Source: JB111 sp049856295
GTDB taxonomy: Bacteria > Actinomycetota > Actinomycetes > Actinomycetales > Actinomycetaceae
Assembly (NCBI RefSeq): GCF_049856295.1
Contig: NZ_JBNDMZ010000006.1
Location: forward strand, 198,333 to 262,332
Length of the DNA: 64,000 bases
Reading direction: 5' to 3'
The position numbers were made by a program, and so were the translations under genes. The notes below the pieces were generated by a model. It had not been told where the DNA came from. It searched no databases and saw only the letters and a list, made by a program, of their open reading frames with translations. Positions within the stretch are counted from its first letter, which is position 1. The number at the start of each line of letters is the position of its first letter. Below, piece by piece: positions 31,619 to 41,659 of this stretch.

Positions 31619-33613
31619 TCAGAAGCGCCCGCCGAAGCTGCTGCCGCCGAAGCCGCCTCCGCCGCCGCCGCCGAACCCTCCGCCGAAGCCGCCTCCGCCG
31701 CCCCAGCCGCCGTGGTGGTCGTCACCCCCGCCGAGGAGCCCGCCGATGATGCCGCCGATGACGAGGGAGCCGACGTCGACCCCGCCCCGGCGCGGGTGGT
31801 AGCCGCGGCCGTACGGGTTGCCGGCCCCGTAGCCGGAGCCGAGCTGGAGGGACGCGAGGTCCCGCTCGACGTCCTGCTGCGCCTCGCGGAGCATCGTCGT
31901 GGCGCGTCCGGCCGCGCGGATCGACTCGTCGGGGGAGGAGTCGAGCAGGGACCGGGCGCGCAGGATCTCGTCCTCCGCGCCGCGGACCTGCGTGCGGGCG
32001 TGCTGGCCCACCGCGCCGCGCCGCGTGTTGATGAGCTGGTCGACCGAGCGGTGCAGCCGCTCCGCCGCCTCGATCCGGCCCTCGGCGATCGAGCGGTTGC
32101 GGCGCACCACCTCGGCGCGCTCGCGCATGGGGGCGAGGACCTCGTCGATCGCGGTCTCGGCGCTGGTGAGCCGGTCGAGCGCGGCGAGCGGGTCGCCGCC
32201 CTGACGCGCCTCCTCGCCCTGGGCGATCGCGGCGACCGCCTCCTCGCGGGCCGAGCGGACGCCCGGGTTGTCGCGGGCGAGGCGGTCGGCGTCCTCGACG
32301 TCGGAGGAGATCGACGCGATCGCCTTGGCGAGGTTCGCCGAGGCGTGCTCGAGCTGCTGGCCGGCGCCGGCCACGCGGTCCGCGAGCTCGGCGGCCTGGT
32401 GGACGGCCTCCTCGGCCACGCGGGCGTGGGTGACGGCGGCGCGCCGGTTGCGGGTGGCGGCGGCCAGCCCCTCGTCCACGCTGCGCAGCGCCGAGTCGAG
32501 GAGCTGCTCGGCCTGCTCGGGGTCGTCCTTGACGGAGGCGAGCGCGGACGCCGGGTAGCGGCCGGTCAGCGCCCGCAGGTGGATGCGGGAGTTCTCGACC
32601 TCGCCGCGCACCTCCTCGGCACGCGTCCGGGTCTCCTCGAGGACCTCCTCGACCCGGGACTCGATGTTGCGCAGCCGCTCGAACTCCTCCTGCTGGGAGC
32701 TGAGCGTCGTGCGCACCACCTCGCTGCGGTCGAGGATCCGCAGGAGCAGCCGGCGCTCCTCGTCCTCGGACTCCGGGTGCTCGTCGTCGAGGGTGCGCCG
32801 CGCCTGGAAGGCCTCGTCGACGGCCTTCTGCGCCGCGGCGAGCGCCTCGGTGAACTCGTCCGTGCGACGCAGGCCGAACTGGGCCTTGGCGAACTCGAGC
32901 TCGGCGGCGGAGGAGCGCACGGCGTCGTCGGCGCCGACGAGCGCGGACCCGGCCTCCTTCCGCAGCTCCGGCAGGGGGAGTCGCGCCGGGTGGTTCTCGG
33001 GCAGCCCTTCGAGAGGGTCCTTGGCGCCGCTCTTCCCGGTCTTCCGGCGCCACGCGGCGAAACCGACGGCCCCGACGGCGACGACCGCGACGCCGCCGAT
33101 GAGGAACCCACCGATCCCGATGCCGCCCGTCGCGTCGCCGAGCCCCTCGCCCCACGCGGTGCCGAGCTCGGACCACTCCCCGGCGTTGAAATGGTCGGCC
33201 ACGTCGCCGTCGATGACGGACTGGACCTCGCCGTCGGACACCGGTGCGTTCTCGCCGACGGCTACCCCGTACGCGGACTCGTCGACCGCGATCGCGAGGA
33301 GGACCTCGTCGTCGGACATGTTGGACAGCTGCGCGGTCTCCTCGGCCCACTGCGGCGCGGACGTCCCGCCGAAGTCGGAGACGTAGACGATGAACGGCTG
33401 GACGTCGTGCTCCGCCTCGATCTGGTCGAACAGCGCCTCGAGGTCGGCCTCCTCGGCATCGCTCAGCACGTCGGCCTCGTCGAGCACGCCGTCCGGCAGG
33501 TTCGACGGGTCCGCCGCCAGTGCCGGTCCGGCCAGCAGGACGGGGCCGAGCGCGAGCGCGGCGATACCGAGCGGGGCGGCGAGGCGGCGGGGGCGACGAG
33601 AGGCAGGTCTCAC
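31619..33613 (-). CDS. TPM-domain membrane protein with coiled coils and Gly-rich tail
   Basis: A 664-aa protein with a signal peptide (AAPLGIAALALGPVLLAGPALA), an outside TPM domain (about residues 40-165, LPDGVLDEADVLSDAEEADLE region), one membrane helix (about 180-205), then some 380 residues of charged cytoplasmic coiled coil, and a tail of Gly/Phe repeats (GGGGFGGGFGG). TPM domains occur in thylakoid repair phosphatase TLP18.3 and in bacterial envelope proteins. The GTG at 33613 was chosen because it gives a proper signal peptide. Position next to pspA suggests a role in membrane maintenance. The tail resembles other TPM proteins ending in SSFGGRF-like motifs. Confidence 0.85.
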   Translation of the reverse strand: MRPASRRPRRLAAPLGIAALALGPVLLAGPALAADPSNLPDGVLDEADVLSDAEEADLEALFDQIEAEHDVQPFIVYVSDFGGTSAPQWAEETAQLSNMSDDEVLLAIAVDESAYGVAVGENAPVSDGEVQSVIDGDVADHFNAGEWSELGTAWGEGLGDATGGIGIGGFLIGGVAVVAVGAVGFAAWRRKTGKSGAKDPLEGLPENHPARLPLPELRKEAGSALVGADDAVRSSAAELEFAKAQFGLRRTDEFTEALAAAQKAVDEAFQARRTLDDEHPESEDEERRLLLRILDRSEVVRTTLSSQQEEFERLRNIESRVEEVLEETRTRAEEVRGEVENSRIHLRALTGRYPASALASVKDDPEQAEQLLDSALRSVDEGLAAATRNRRAAVTHARVAEEAVHQAAELADRVAGAGQQLEHASANLAKAIASISSDVEDADRLARDNPGVRSAREEAVAAIAQGEEARQGGDPLAALDRLTSAETAIDEVLAPMRERAEVVRRNRSIAEGRIEAAERLHRSVDQLINTRRGAVGQHARTQVRGAEDEILRARSLLDSSPDESIRAAGRATTMLREAQQDVERDLASLQLGSGYGAGNPYGRGYHPRRGGVDVGSLVIGGIIGGLLGGGDDHHGGWGGGGGFGGGFGGGGGGGFGGSSFGGRF

Positions 33614-33939
33614 CCAACGATCTTGGCGTGATGTGGCCGCCGTCGCAACGAGGGTCCGTCGCCTTCCGCCGCGGGCGGACACGTCCTGCCCGGTCGGTGC
33701 CGCTCGGGGGTCCGCCCCCGGCGGGTCCGGCCCTCGTCGTCGTGCCCGGTCCCGGTCCGTCGGGACGGACGACGACGCGCGACCACGTAGGCCGAGGCAC
33801 GCGACGACGGGCGGTGTGGTGCCGGACCAGGCACGGCGGGGTGTCGGCGGCCGCGGGTATCATGTGCCGGTCGGGCCGAGGCGGGCCCGCCCACGCACGC
33901 CGACAGCCGTCGGCCCCGATCGACGAATGAGGTTCCGCG
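33614..33939. other. Divergent intergenic region between the TPM and cold-shock genes
   Basis: 326 nt without a supported gene. A TATCAT box near 33858-33863 may serve the cold-shock gene, giving a 5' untranslated leader of about 70 nt, consistent with RNA-level control of cold-shock genes. No terminator or repeat seen. Confidence 0.4.
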
Positions 33940-34314
33940 GTGCCCACCGGCAAGGTCAAGTTCTACGACCCCGACAAGGGGTTCGGCTTCATCGCCGGGG
34001 ACGACGGTTCCGAGGTCTTCCTGCACGCCTCCGCCATGCCCGCCGGTGCCAGCCCGCGCGCCGGGGCACGCGTCGACTACGGGGTGGCGGACGGCCGCCG
34101 CGGCCCGCAGGCCCTGTCGGTCACCGTGCTCGAGGCCCCGCCGTCGGTCGCCAAGGCGCACCGCCGGCCGGCCGAGGACATGGCGACCATCGTCGAGGAC
34201 CTCATCAAGACTCTCGACCGCGCCTCGAGCTCGCTCAACCGCGGGCGCTACCCGGACAACGGGGCCAAGCTCGCGGCGATGCTCCGCGCGGTGGCCGACC
34301 AGTTCGACGCCTGA
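33940..34314 (+). CDS. Cold-shock domain protein with C-terminal helical extension
   Basis: A 124-aa protein. Residues 1-65 are a cold-shock domain with RNP1-like KGFGFIAGDDG and RNP2-like EVFLHAS, so it should bind single-stranded RNA or DNA. Residues 75-124 form a helical extension (EDMATIVEDLIKTLDRASSSL) found in Micrococcales CspB-like proteins of this length, absent from the 67-aa CspA type. GTG start at 33940 with GAGGTTCCGCG upstream. Confidence 0.92.
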   Translation: MPTGKVKFYDPDKGFGFIAGDDGSEVFLHASAMPAGASPRAGARVDYGVADGRRGPQALSVTVLEAPPSVAKAHRRPAEDMATIVEDLIKTLDRASSSLNRGRYPDNGAKLAAMLRAVADQFDA

Positions 34315-34449
34315 ACGCCCGTCTCGACCTCTGGGCCATCCGTCTCGACGGCTGAGCCCCCCGCGCGGGTGACCGACCGCATGCGCGGCGGCGCCCCCAC
34401 GGCCGACCCCGGGGCCGCCTGCCCGCGGCGTCACGCCTAGACTGTCCGG

Positions 34450-35367
34450 GTGTCTGCAGCCCGCACCGCCCGTGCCCCCTCGAAGGATCAGGTCCTGTCC
34501 GGGGCCGTCGAGGTGGCCCGCTCTGCCGCCGAGGATGTCGCCATCGGCGGTCACGTCGGCGACCACACGGGCTTCGAGCTCCACGCCGACCGGGTCGGCA
34601 CGCACTACTTCGCCTCGCAGGTCCCCGGCTACCAGGGGTGGCGCTGGGCGGTGACCGTCGCCCGCGTACCGCGCGGCCGGACCCCGAGCGTGAGCGAGGT
34701 CGAGCTCGTCCCCGGAGACGGCGCCCTGCTGGCCCCGGCGTGGGTGCCGTGGGCCGACCGCCTGCGCCCCGGCGACCTCGGCACGAACGACGTCCTGCCC
34801 TACGTGGCCGAGGACGACCGGCTCGTCCAGGGGTACGAGTTCACGGGCGAGGAGGACGACGCCGAGCGGCAGGTCGCCGAGGACCTCGGCCTCGCGCGCG
34901 CCCGGGTGCTCTCGCCCCGTGGCCGCGCCGAGGCCATGCAGCGGTGGTACGAGGGGGCTGCCGGCCCCGACGCGCCGGTGGCGAAGAACGCGGCGGGCCC
35001 CTGCTCGTCGTGCGGGTTCTTCATGCAGCTCGCCGGCACCGCGCGGACGATGTTCGGCGTGTGCGCGAACGAGTGGTCGCCCGACGACGGCCGGGTGGTC
35101 GCCCTCGACCACGGGTGCGGCGCCCACTCCGAGACCCGCGCGCCCGAGCCCGCCCCGCTGTGGGACGCGACCCCGCCCGTGCGCGACGAGGCCGACCTCA
35201 TCGTCCTCCCGCCGCTCAACCCCGTGCCCGAGGAGCCGGCGGAGGTCGAGGAGACGGACGAGGCGTCCGGCAAGTCGTCGGTCGAGAAGCCGGCGGGGGC
35301 CGAGGAGCCGGCCACCGGGGACGATCCGGCCCCGCAGGACGGGCCCGAGGTGTCGGACCCGACGTGA
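34450..35367 (+). CDS. DUF3027 family protein
   Basis: A 305-aa actinobacterial DUF3027 protein. The N-terminal 120 residues include HTGFELHADRVGTHYFASQVPGY and the W-rich GWRWAVTVARV. A four-Cys cluster, PCSSCGFFM, FGVCANEW and HGCGAHSE (residues 181-231), could bind zinc. The C-terminal 60 residues are acidic and disordered. The GTG at 34450 is 6 nt behind TAGACT (leaderless). Its stop overlaps the next GTG. The family often neighbours cold-shock genes, as here. No function is established. Confidence 0.88.
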   Translation: MSAARTARAPSKDQVLSGAVEVARSAAEDVAIGGHVGDHTGFELHADRVGTHYFASQVPGYQGWRWAVTVARVPRGRTPSVSEVELVPGDGALLAPAWVPWADRLRPGDLGTNDVLPYVAEDDRLVQGYEFTGEEDDAERQVAEDLGLARARVLSPRGRAEAMQRWYEGAAGPDAPVAKNAAGPCSSCGFFMQLAGTARTMFGVCANEWSPDDGRVVALDHGCGAHSETRAPEPAPLWDATPPVRDEADLIVLPPLNPVPEEPAEVEETDEASGKSSVEKPAGAEEPATGDDPAPQDGPEVSDPT

Positions 35368-36305
35368 CCGATCCGCAGCAGGGGGATGCTCCGGACTGGG
35401 AGGCCCAGGAGCAGGAGCGCCAGAAGCTGGCGCTGAAGAACGTCGCCGGCTGGGCCGGCGGCTTCATCCGGCACCGCTGGACGGCGACCGGGCACGAGAT
35501 CCGCCTCGGCGTGCGCAACGTGCTCGACCGGGACGAGCCGGCGGTCGGCACGATCCCCGCCGTCGTGTCGATGACGAGCTACGGCAAGCGCCTGCGCCGC
35601 ACGGCCTACCTCGCGCTCGAGTCGATCGCCCGCGGCTCGGTGCGGCCCTCCCGCCTCATCCTCTGGGTCGACGAGCCCGAGGTCCTCGAGGACCCGCCGC
35701 AGACCCTGCGCCGCCTCATGGCCCGCGGCGTCGAGGTCCTCCCGTGCGAGAACTACGGGCCGCACAAGAAGTACTACCCGTACGTCGCGAGCCGGGAGCA
35801 CCACGACCTCCCGCTCGTCACCGCGGACGACGACGTCATCTACCCCTACCGGTGGCTCGAGCAGATCTGGGGCGTGCACACCCAGCACCCCGGCGACGTC
35901 GTGGCGATGCGCGCCCACCGCGTCCGGCTGCAGGGGAAGATCCTCACCCCGTACCTCACGTGGCACCCGGTGCGCTCGACCCAGGCCTCGCACCGGCACT
36001 TCGCCACCGGCGTCTCGGGCGTCCTCCACCCGCCCGCCATGCTCGAGGCACTGAGGGAGTCGGGCACGACCTTCACCGAGCGCTGCCCCAAGGCGGACGA
36101 CATCTGGCTGCACTGGCACTCCCTGCGCACCGGGACCCGCGTCCGCCAGGTCCACAACCGGCCGCGGGACTTCCGCGAGATCGAGCGGCCCTGGCAGACC
36201 GGCCTGTTCGAGTCGAACGGGTACGGCGGCGCCAACGACGCACAGATCAACGCGCTGTACACGGCGGAGGACATCGCCGTCATGGTCGACGACATCCCGC
36301 GGTGA
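35364..36305 (+). CDS. Putative glycosyltransferase, GT-A type
   Basis: A 313-aa soluble protein starting at GTG 35364 (4-bp overlap with DUF3027). The segment VVSMTSYGKRLRRTAYLALESIARGSVRPSRLILW opens a nucleotide-sugar-binding fold, and PLVTADDDVIYPYRW holds a DDD motif typical of metal-binding GT-A transferases. CPKADDIWLHWHSLR is a second acidic site. It matches what is annotated as glycosyltransferase in polysaccharide loci, but there are no other polysaccharide genes here. Donor and acceptor unknown. Followed by an overlapping MFS gene. Confidence 0.75.
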   Translation: MTDPQQGDAPDWEAQEQERQKLALKNVAGWAGGFIRHRWTATGHEIRLGVRNVLDRDEPAVGTIPAVVSMTSYGKRLRRTAYLALESIARGSVRPSRLILWVDEPEVLEDPPQTLRRLMARGVEVLPCENYGPHKKYYPYVASREHHDLPLVTADDDVIYPYRWLEQIWGVHTQHPGDVVAMRAHRVRLQGKILTPYLTWHPVRSTQASHRHFATGVSGVLHPPAMLEALRESGTTFTERCPKADDIWLHWHSLRTGTRVRQVHNRPRDFREIERPWQTGLFESNGYGGANDAQINALYTAEDIAVMVDDIPR

Positions 36306-37582
36306 GCCCCTCCTCCGCGCCACCGGCCGCGGACGGGCCGATGTTCCCGTTCCGGTCGGTCGTCCTCGGCGCGATGGTGCCGACCTTCCTCCTCGAGGTC
36401 GGCATCGGCGCCGCCCTTCCGGTCATCGTCACGCGGGCCACGGACCTCGGCGCCTCGCTCGGCGTCGCGAGCCTCCTGGCCGCGCTCGTCCCGGTCGGTC
36501 AGATCCTCGCGGACCTGCCGGCGGGCGGCCTCACCTCGCGGGTGGGGGACCGGTGGGCGATGGTCGCGGCGGGTCTTGTCGCCGTCGTCGGCTTCGTCCT
36601 CGGGGTGGTCGCCGGATCGGTCGTGGCGCTCGGCGTGGCGGCGCTCCTGCTCGGTGGTGCGCAGTCCGTGTTCGCGATCGCGCGTCACGCGTACCTCACG
36701 AGCACGACGGCGCCGCAACGCCGTGCGCGCGTCCTGTCGACGATCGCCGGGGTCTTCCGCGCCGGGCTGTTCGTCGGGCCGTTCGTCGGTGCGGCCGTGC
36801 TCCTTGCGGCCTCGACGAGGTGGGCGTTCGCCGTCGGCGTGGTGACGTCGCTGCTCGCGGTGGCGGTCGTCCTGCTCGCCGGCGGGTCCGAGGCCGACCG
36901 TCCCGCGGTGATGGCGCGGACGGCAGGTCGGCCGACGATGCGCTCGGTGGTCCGCCGGCACCGTGCCGTGCTCGCGCGCCTGGGCGCCGTGGCCGTGACG
37001 GTCGCGGCGGTGCGGGGCGCGCGGCAGACGGTGCTGCCGATCTGGGCGGAGCACATCGGGCTCGACGGTGCCACGACCTCGGTGATCTTCGGCGTCGCCG
37101 CGGGGATGGACATGCTGCTCTTCTACCCCTCGGGGCAGGTGATGGACCGGTTCGGGAGGCTGTGGGTGGGCGTGCCCGGGATGGCGATCATGGGCCTCGC
37201 GCTCGCGAGCATCCCGCTGACGGACTCGGCCGCCGAGCTGGGTGCGGCCGGCCTCGCGCTCGGCATCGGCAACGGGCTGACCTCGGGGATCCTCATGACG
37301 ATCGGCTCAGACGCGGCCCCTCGCGAGGGCCAGGCCCAGTTCCTCGCCGCGTGGCGGCTGCAGGGCGACCTCGGCGCGGCGGCGAGCCCGCTCGTGCTCG
37401 CCGCGGGGCCGGCGCTGGGTTCTCTGGCCGTGGCCGTGTGGGTGACGTCGGGGGTGGCGGCGGTGTCCATCGCGGTGCAGCGGCGGTGGCTGCCGCGCTA
37501 CTCCGTGCACGCTAGCCGGTCGACGCGGCGGGCTGCGGGCCTCAACCCCGACGGCTCGACCCCCACCCGCCTCGACGAGTGA
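36302..37582 (+). CDS. MFS transporter
   Basis: A 426-aa, 12-helix major facilitator whose GTG start overlaps the glycosyltransferase stop. Loop 2-3 reads GGLTSRVGDRWAM and the loop after helix 8 reads YPSGQVMDRFGRLWVGVP, both versions of the MFS motif A. ARQTVLPIWAEHIGLDG is in helix 7. It resembles drug or sugar effluxers, but no specific group is clear. Third gene of the DUF3027 operon; ends at a perfect palindrome that should terminate it. Confidence 0.85.
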   Translation: MSPSSAPPAADGPMFPFRSVVLGAMVPTFLLEVGIGAALPVIVTRATDLGASLGVASLLAALVPVGQILADLPAGGLTSRVGDRWAMVAAGLVAVVGFVLGVVAGSVVALGVAALLLGGAQSVFAIARHAYLTSTTAPQRRARVLSTIAGVFRAGLFVGPFVGAAVLLAASTRWAFAVGVVTSLLAVAVVLLAGGSEADRPAVMARTAGRPTMRSVVRRHRAVLARLGAVAVTVAAVRGARQTVLPIWAEHIGLDGATTSVIFGVAAGMDMLLFYPSGQVMDRFGRLWVGVPGMAIMGLALASIPLTDSAAELGAAGLALGIGNGLTSGILMTIGSDAAPREGQAQFLAAWRLQGDLGAAASPLVLAAGPALGSLAVAVWVTSGVAAVSIAVQRRWLPRYSVHASRSTRRAAGLNPDGSTPTRLDE

Positions 37583-37596
37583 GCGGGCGAGCTCAT

Positions 37597-37652
37597 CGAG
37601 ATTGCGGTTGGGGCCCCAACCGCAATCTCGGCGAGCACCAACCGCAATCTCG
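37597..37652. repeat. Palindromic repeat cluster, arm CCAACCGCAATCTCG
   Basis: A perfect 34-bp palindrome (arms 37597-37613 and 37614-37630) of CGAGATTGCGGTTGGGG and its complement, followed by GCGAGCA and a further direct copy of CCAACCGCAATCTCG (37638-37652). It lies between convergent genes and would act as a terminator both ways. The layout (inverted arm, direct arm, CTCGGCGAGC, direct arm) equals the cluster at 23595-23715 although the arm sequence is different. Confidence 0.85.
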
Positions 37653-37668
37653 ACGAACGGGGGGCTGC

Positions 37669-38616
37669 TCAGCCGCGGTCGACGACGTTGCGCATGGCCG
37701 AGACGTCCCCGGCCAGCAGGGCGCCCAGGTTGTGCTCGATCAGCTGCTTCCCGCCGTGCGCCCGGTAGCCCGCCACGTGCGGCGTGTAGACGAGGTTCGG
37801 CGCCTGCCACAGCCGTGACTCCGGCGGCAGCGGCTCCTGCTCGCTCACGTCGAGCCCGGCACCGGAGAGGGTGCCGGCCTCGAGGGCGTCGACGAGCGCG
37901 TCCTCGTCGAGGGTGGCCCCGCGGCCGACGTTGACGACGATCGCGCGGTCGGGGAGCAGGGCGATCCGCCGTGCGTCGAGGGCGAGCTCGGTCTCCGGGG
38001 TCGAGGGCAGGACCATGACGAGGATGTCGGTCTCCGCCAGCGCCGCGTCGAGCCCGTCCTGGGCGACGACGTCGTACCCGCCCCGCTCGCCGGCCGACCG
38101 CGCCACCCCGCGCACGCTCGCGCCCAGCGCGGAGAGGATCCCGGCGAGCCGCTGCCCGATGGACCCGAAGCCCCAGATCAGCACGCGCGCGTCGATGAGC
38201 GAGGCGACCCGCTCGGGCGGCTGGATCGAGCGCGGGCGGCGCAGCTCGTCGGCCCATCGCGACTCCCGCTGGGCCGCGAGCAGCTGCGGCATCCGCCTCA
38301 GCACGGTGAGCGCGAGAGTGACCGCGTGCTCGGCGACGGTCGCGTCGTGCAGCCCGCGTCCCGAGGTGAGGACGACGTCGGCCGGCAGGCCCGCCGCCTC
38401 GAACAGGTCGGTCCCGGCCGCGAGGGACTGCACCCAGCGCAGGTCCGGCAGGTCGCGGGCCACCGAGGTGAGCAGCGTCGGCGTGCCCCACGCGACGACG
38501 CCCTCGGCGTCGCGGTCCTCCGGCGGGATCTCGTGGCCCTCGCGGAGGGGGACGACGGTGACGCCGTCGGGCATCTCGAGGTCGAGGTCGGAGCGGTTGG
38601 TGACGAGCAGCTTCAT
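37669..38616 (-). CDS. D-2-hydroxyacid dehydrogenase (second copy)
   Basis: A 315-aa NAD(P)-dependent D-2-hydroxyacid dehydrogenase. Rossmann motif IWGFGSIGQRLAGIL (about residues 147-161), Arg in VNVGRGATLDEDAL, Glu in SEQEPLPPES and catalytic His in VYTPHVAGYRAHGG. It starts at ATG 38616 behind GGAGGAAG. It differs well from the copy at 2344-3315, with a GxGSIG motif closer to glyoxylate/hydroxypyruvate reductases. Single-gene unit, divergent from the purine permease. Confidence 0.9.
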   Translation of the reverse strand: MKLLVTNRSDLDLEMPDGVTVVPLREGHEIPPEDRDAEGVVAWGTPTLLTSVARDLPDLRWVQSLAAGTDLFEAAGLPADVVLTSGRGLHDATVAEHAVTLALTVLRRMPQLLAAQRESRWADELRRPRSIQPPERVASLIDARVLIWGFGSIGQRLAGILSALGASVRGVARSAGERGGYDVVAQDGLDAALAETDILVMVLPSTPETELALDARRIALLPDRAIVVNVGRGATLDEDALVDALEAGTLSGAGLDVSEQEPLPPESRLWQAPNLVYTPHVAGYRAHGGKQLIEHNLGALLAGDVSAMRNVVDRG

Positions 38617-38765
38617 GGCGACTTCCTCCGTCGGGACCGGGGTGCGCGGGCGGTGGGCGGGCGGTGCGAGGGGGCGGCGGCCGGGGACGACCGACGGCGG
38701 CGCGCCGGCCCCCGCCGTGGTCAGGGACTAGGGAGAACGGCCGGAGGCGTCCATAATGACCGACT

Positions 38766-40268
<1,503 letters not shown>

Positions 40269-40275
40269 TCGATTG

Positions 40276-41610
40276 ATGACGCAGGCGTCCACGGGCCCGA
40301 GGCGCGGGTTCCTCGGCTCGACGTTCCACTCGCTGCGGTACTTCAACTACCGGCTGTGGTTCTTCGGGTCGATGATCGCCAACACGGGCACGTGGGCGCA
40401 GCGCGTCGCCCAGGGCTGGCTCGTCCTCACCGAGCTGACGGACGACTCCGGCATCGCCATGGGCATCGTCACCGGGCTGCAGTTCCTGCCCGCGCTGCTG
40501 CTCAGCCCGATCGCCGGCGTGACCGCCGACCGGGTCGACCGGCGGAAGATGCTCATGCTCACCCAGGGGGCGATGGGCGCCCTCGCGCTCGGCCTCGGGA
40601 TCCTCGTGCTCTCCGGCGCCGTCGAGCTGTGGATGGTCTACGGCTTCGCGTTCGCCCTGGGCTGCGCCTCGGCGTTCGACGGGCCCGTGCGCCAGACCTT
40701 CGTCTCCGACATGGTTCAGCCCGCGGACCTGCCGAACGCCGTGGGCCTCAACTCGACCTCGTTCAACCTCGCCCGCATGGTCGGACCGGGCCTCGCGGGC
40801 CTCGCGATCGCCTGGGTCGGGACGGGCTGGGTGTTCGTCGCCAACGGCGTGTTCTTCGGCGCGACGATCCTCGCCCTCACGCTCATGCGGGTCGGCGAGC
40901 TCAACCCGCGCGACGTCGTGCCCCGCGCCCGCGGCCAGTTCCGCGAGGGACTCGCCTACGTGCGCCACCGCTCCGACCTCGTCGTCGTCATGGTGACCGT
41001 CGGCGTCGTCTCCAGCCTCGGTATGAACCAGGCGGTCACCCAGGGCGTCATGGCACGGCAGGTCTTCGAGCGCGGCCCGGAGGAGTACGGGGTGCTCGGG
41101 TCGGTCATGGCCGTCGGGTCGCTCCTCGGGGCGCTCATGGCCACCCGACGACGCAACCCGCGGGTGCGGACCGTCATCCTCGCCGCGTTCGCGTTCGGGG
41201 TGGCCTCGCTGCTGTCCGCGCTGGCCCCGAGCTTCTGGTGGTTCGCGGCCTCGCTCGTGCCCGTCGGCTTCACGGTGCTCACCATGCTCACGTCCGCGAA
41301 CGCCACCGTGCAGACGTCGACCGATCCCGCCTACCGGGGCCGCGTGATGAGCCTGTACATGATGGTGCTGCTCGGCACCGGCCCGTTCGGCGCGCCCCTG
41401 GTCGGCTGGATCGCCGAGCAGTTCGGCGCCCGCACCTCGATCCTCGTCGGGGCCGTGCCCTCGATCCTCGTGGCCGCGGTCGCCGCCCTGTGGGTCCGGC
41501 GCGCGTGGGACGTGCGGGTGGGGCTCGACCGCGAGCCGCGACGGCACCTCACCTACGAGGGGCCGCGCGAGCGTGCCGCCCGCGCCGCCGAGGAGGGGCG
41601 TCAGACCTGA
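40276..41610 (+). CDS. MFS transporter, enterobactin-exporter (EntS)-like group
   Basis: A 444-aa MFS protein. The start SLRYFNYRLWFFGSMIANTGTWAQRVAQGWLVL, and GVTADRVDRRKML in loop 2-3, are typical of the MFS_3/EntS group that exports siderophores or drugs. Mid-protein FVSDMVQPADLPNAVGLNS is also characteristic. ATG 40276 is used; a TTG lies directly before it. It follows the purine permease by 7 nt. Substrate unknown. Confidence 0.88.
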   Translation: MTQASTGPRRGFLGSTFHSLRYFNYRLWFFGSMIANTGTWAQRVAQGWLVLTELTDDSGIAMGIVTGLQFLPALLLSPIAGVTADRVDRRKMLMLTQGAMGALALGLGILVLSGAVELWMVYGFAFALGCASAFDGPVRQTFVSDMVQPADLPNAVGLNSTSFNLARMVGPGLAGLAIAWVGTGWVFVANGVFFGATILALTLMRVGELNPRDVVPRARGQFREGLAYVRHRSDLVVVMVTVGVVSSLGMNQAVTQGVMARQVFERGPEEYGVLGSVMAVGSLLGALMATRRRNPRVRTVILAAFAFGVASLLSALAPSFWWFAASLVPVGFTVLTMLTSANATVQTSTDPAYRGRVMSLYMMVLLGTGPFGAPLVGWIAEQFGARTSILVGAVPSILVAAVAALWVRRAWDVRVGLDREPRRHLTYEGPRERAARAAEEGRQT

Positions 41611-41659
41611 GGATGCCGGGGGGCAGGAGCCTCCGCCGAGGTCGTGCCCGAGGCGCGGC

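Noticed and set aside
38617..38765. Purine riboswitch before the AzgA-type permease
   Set aside because: The transcript seems to start at the GTG (CATAAT 8 nt upstream), leaving no room for an aptamer, and no purine-riboswitch core was seen.
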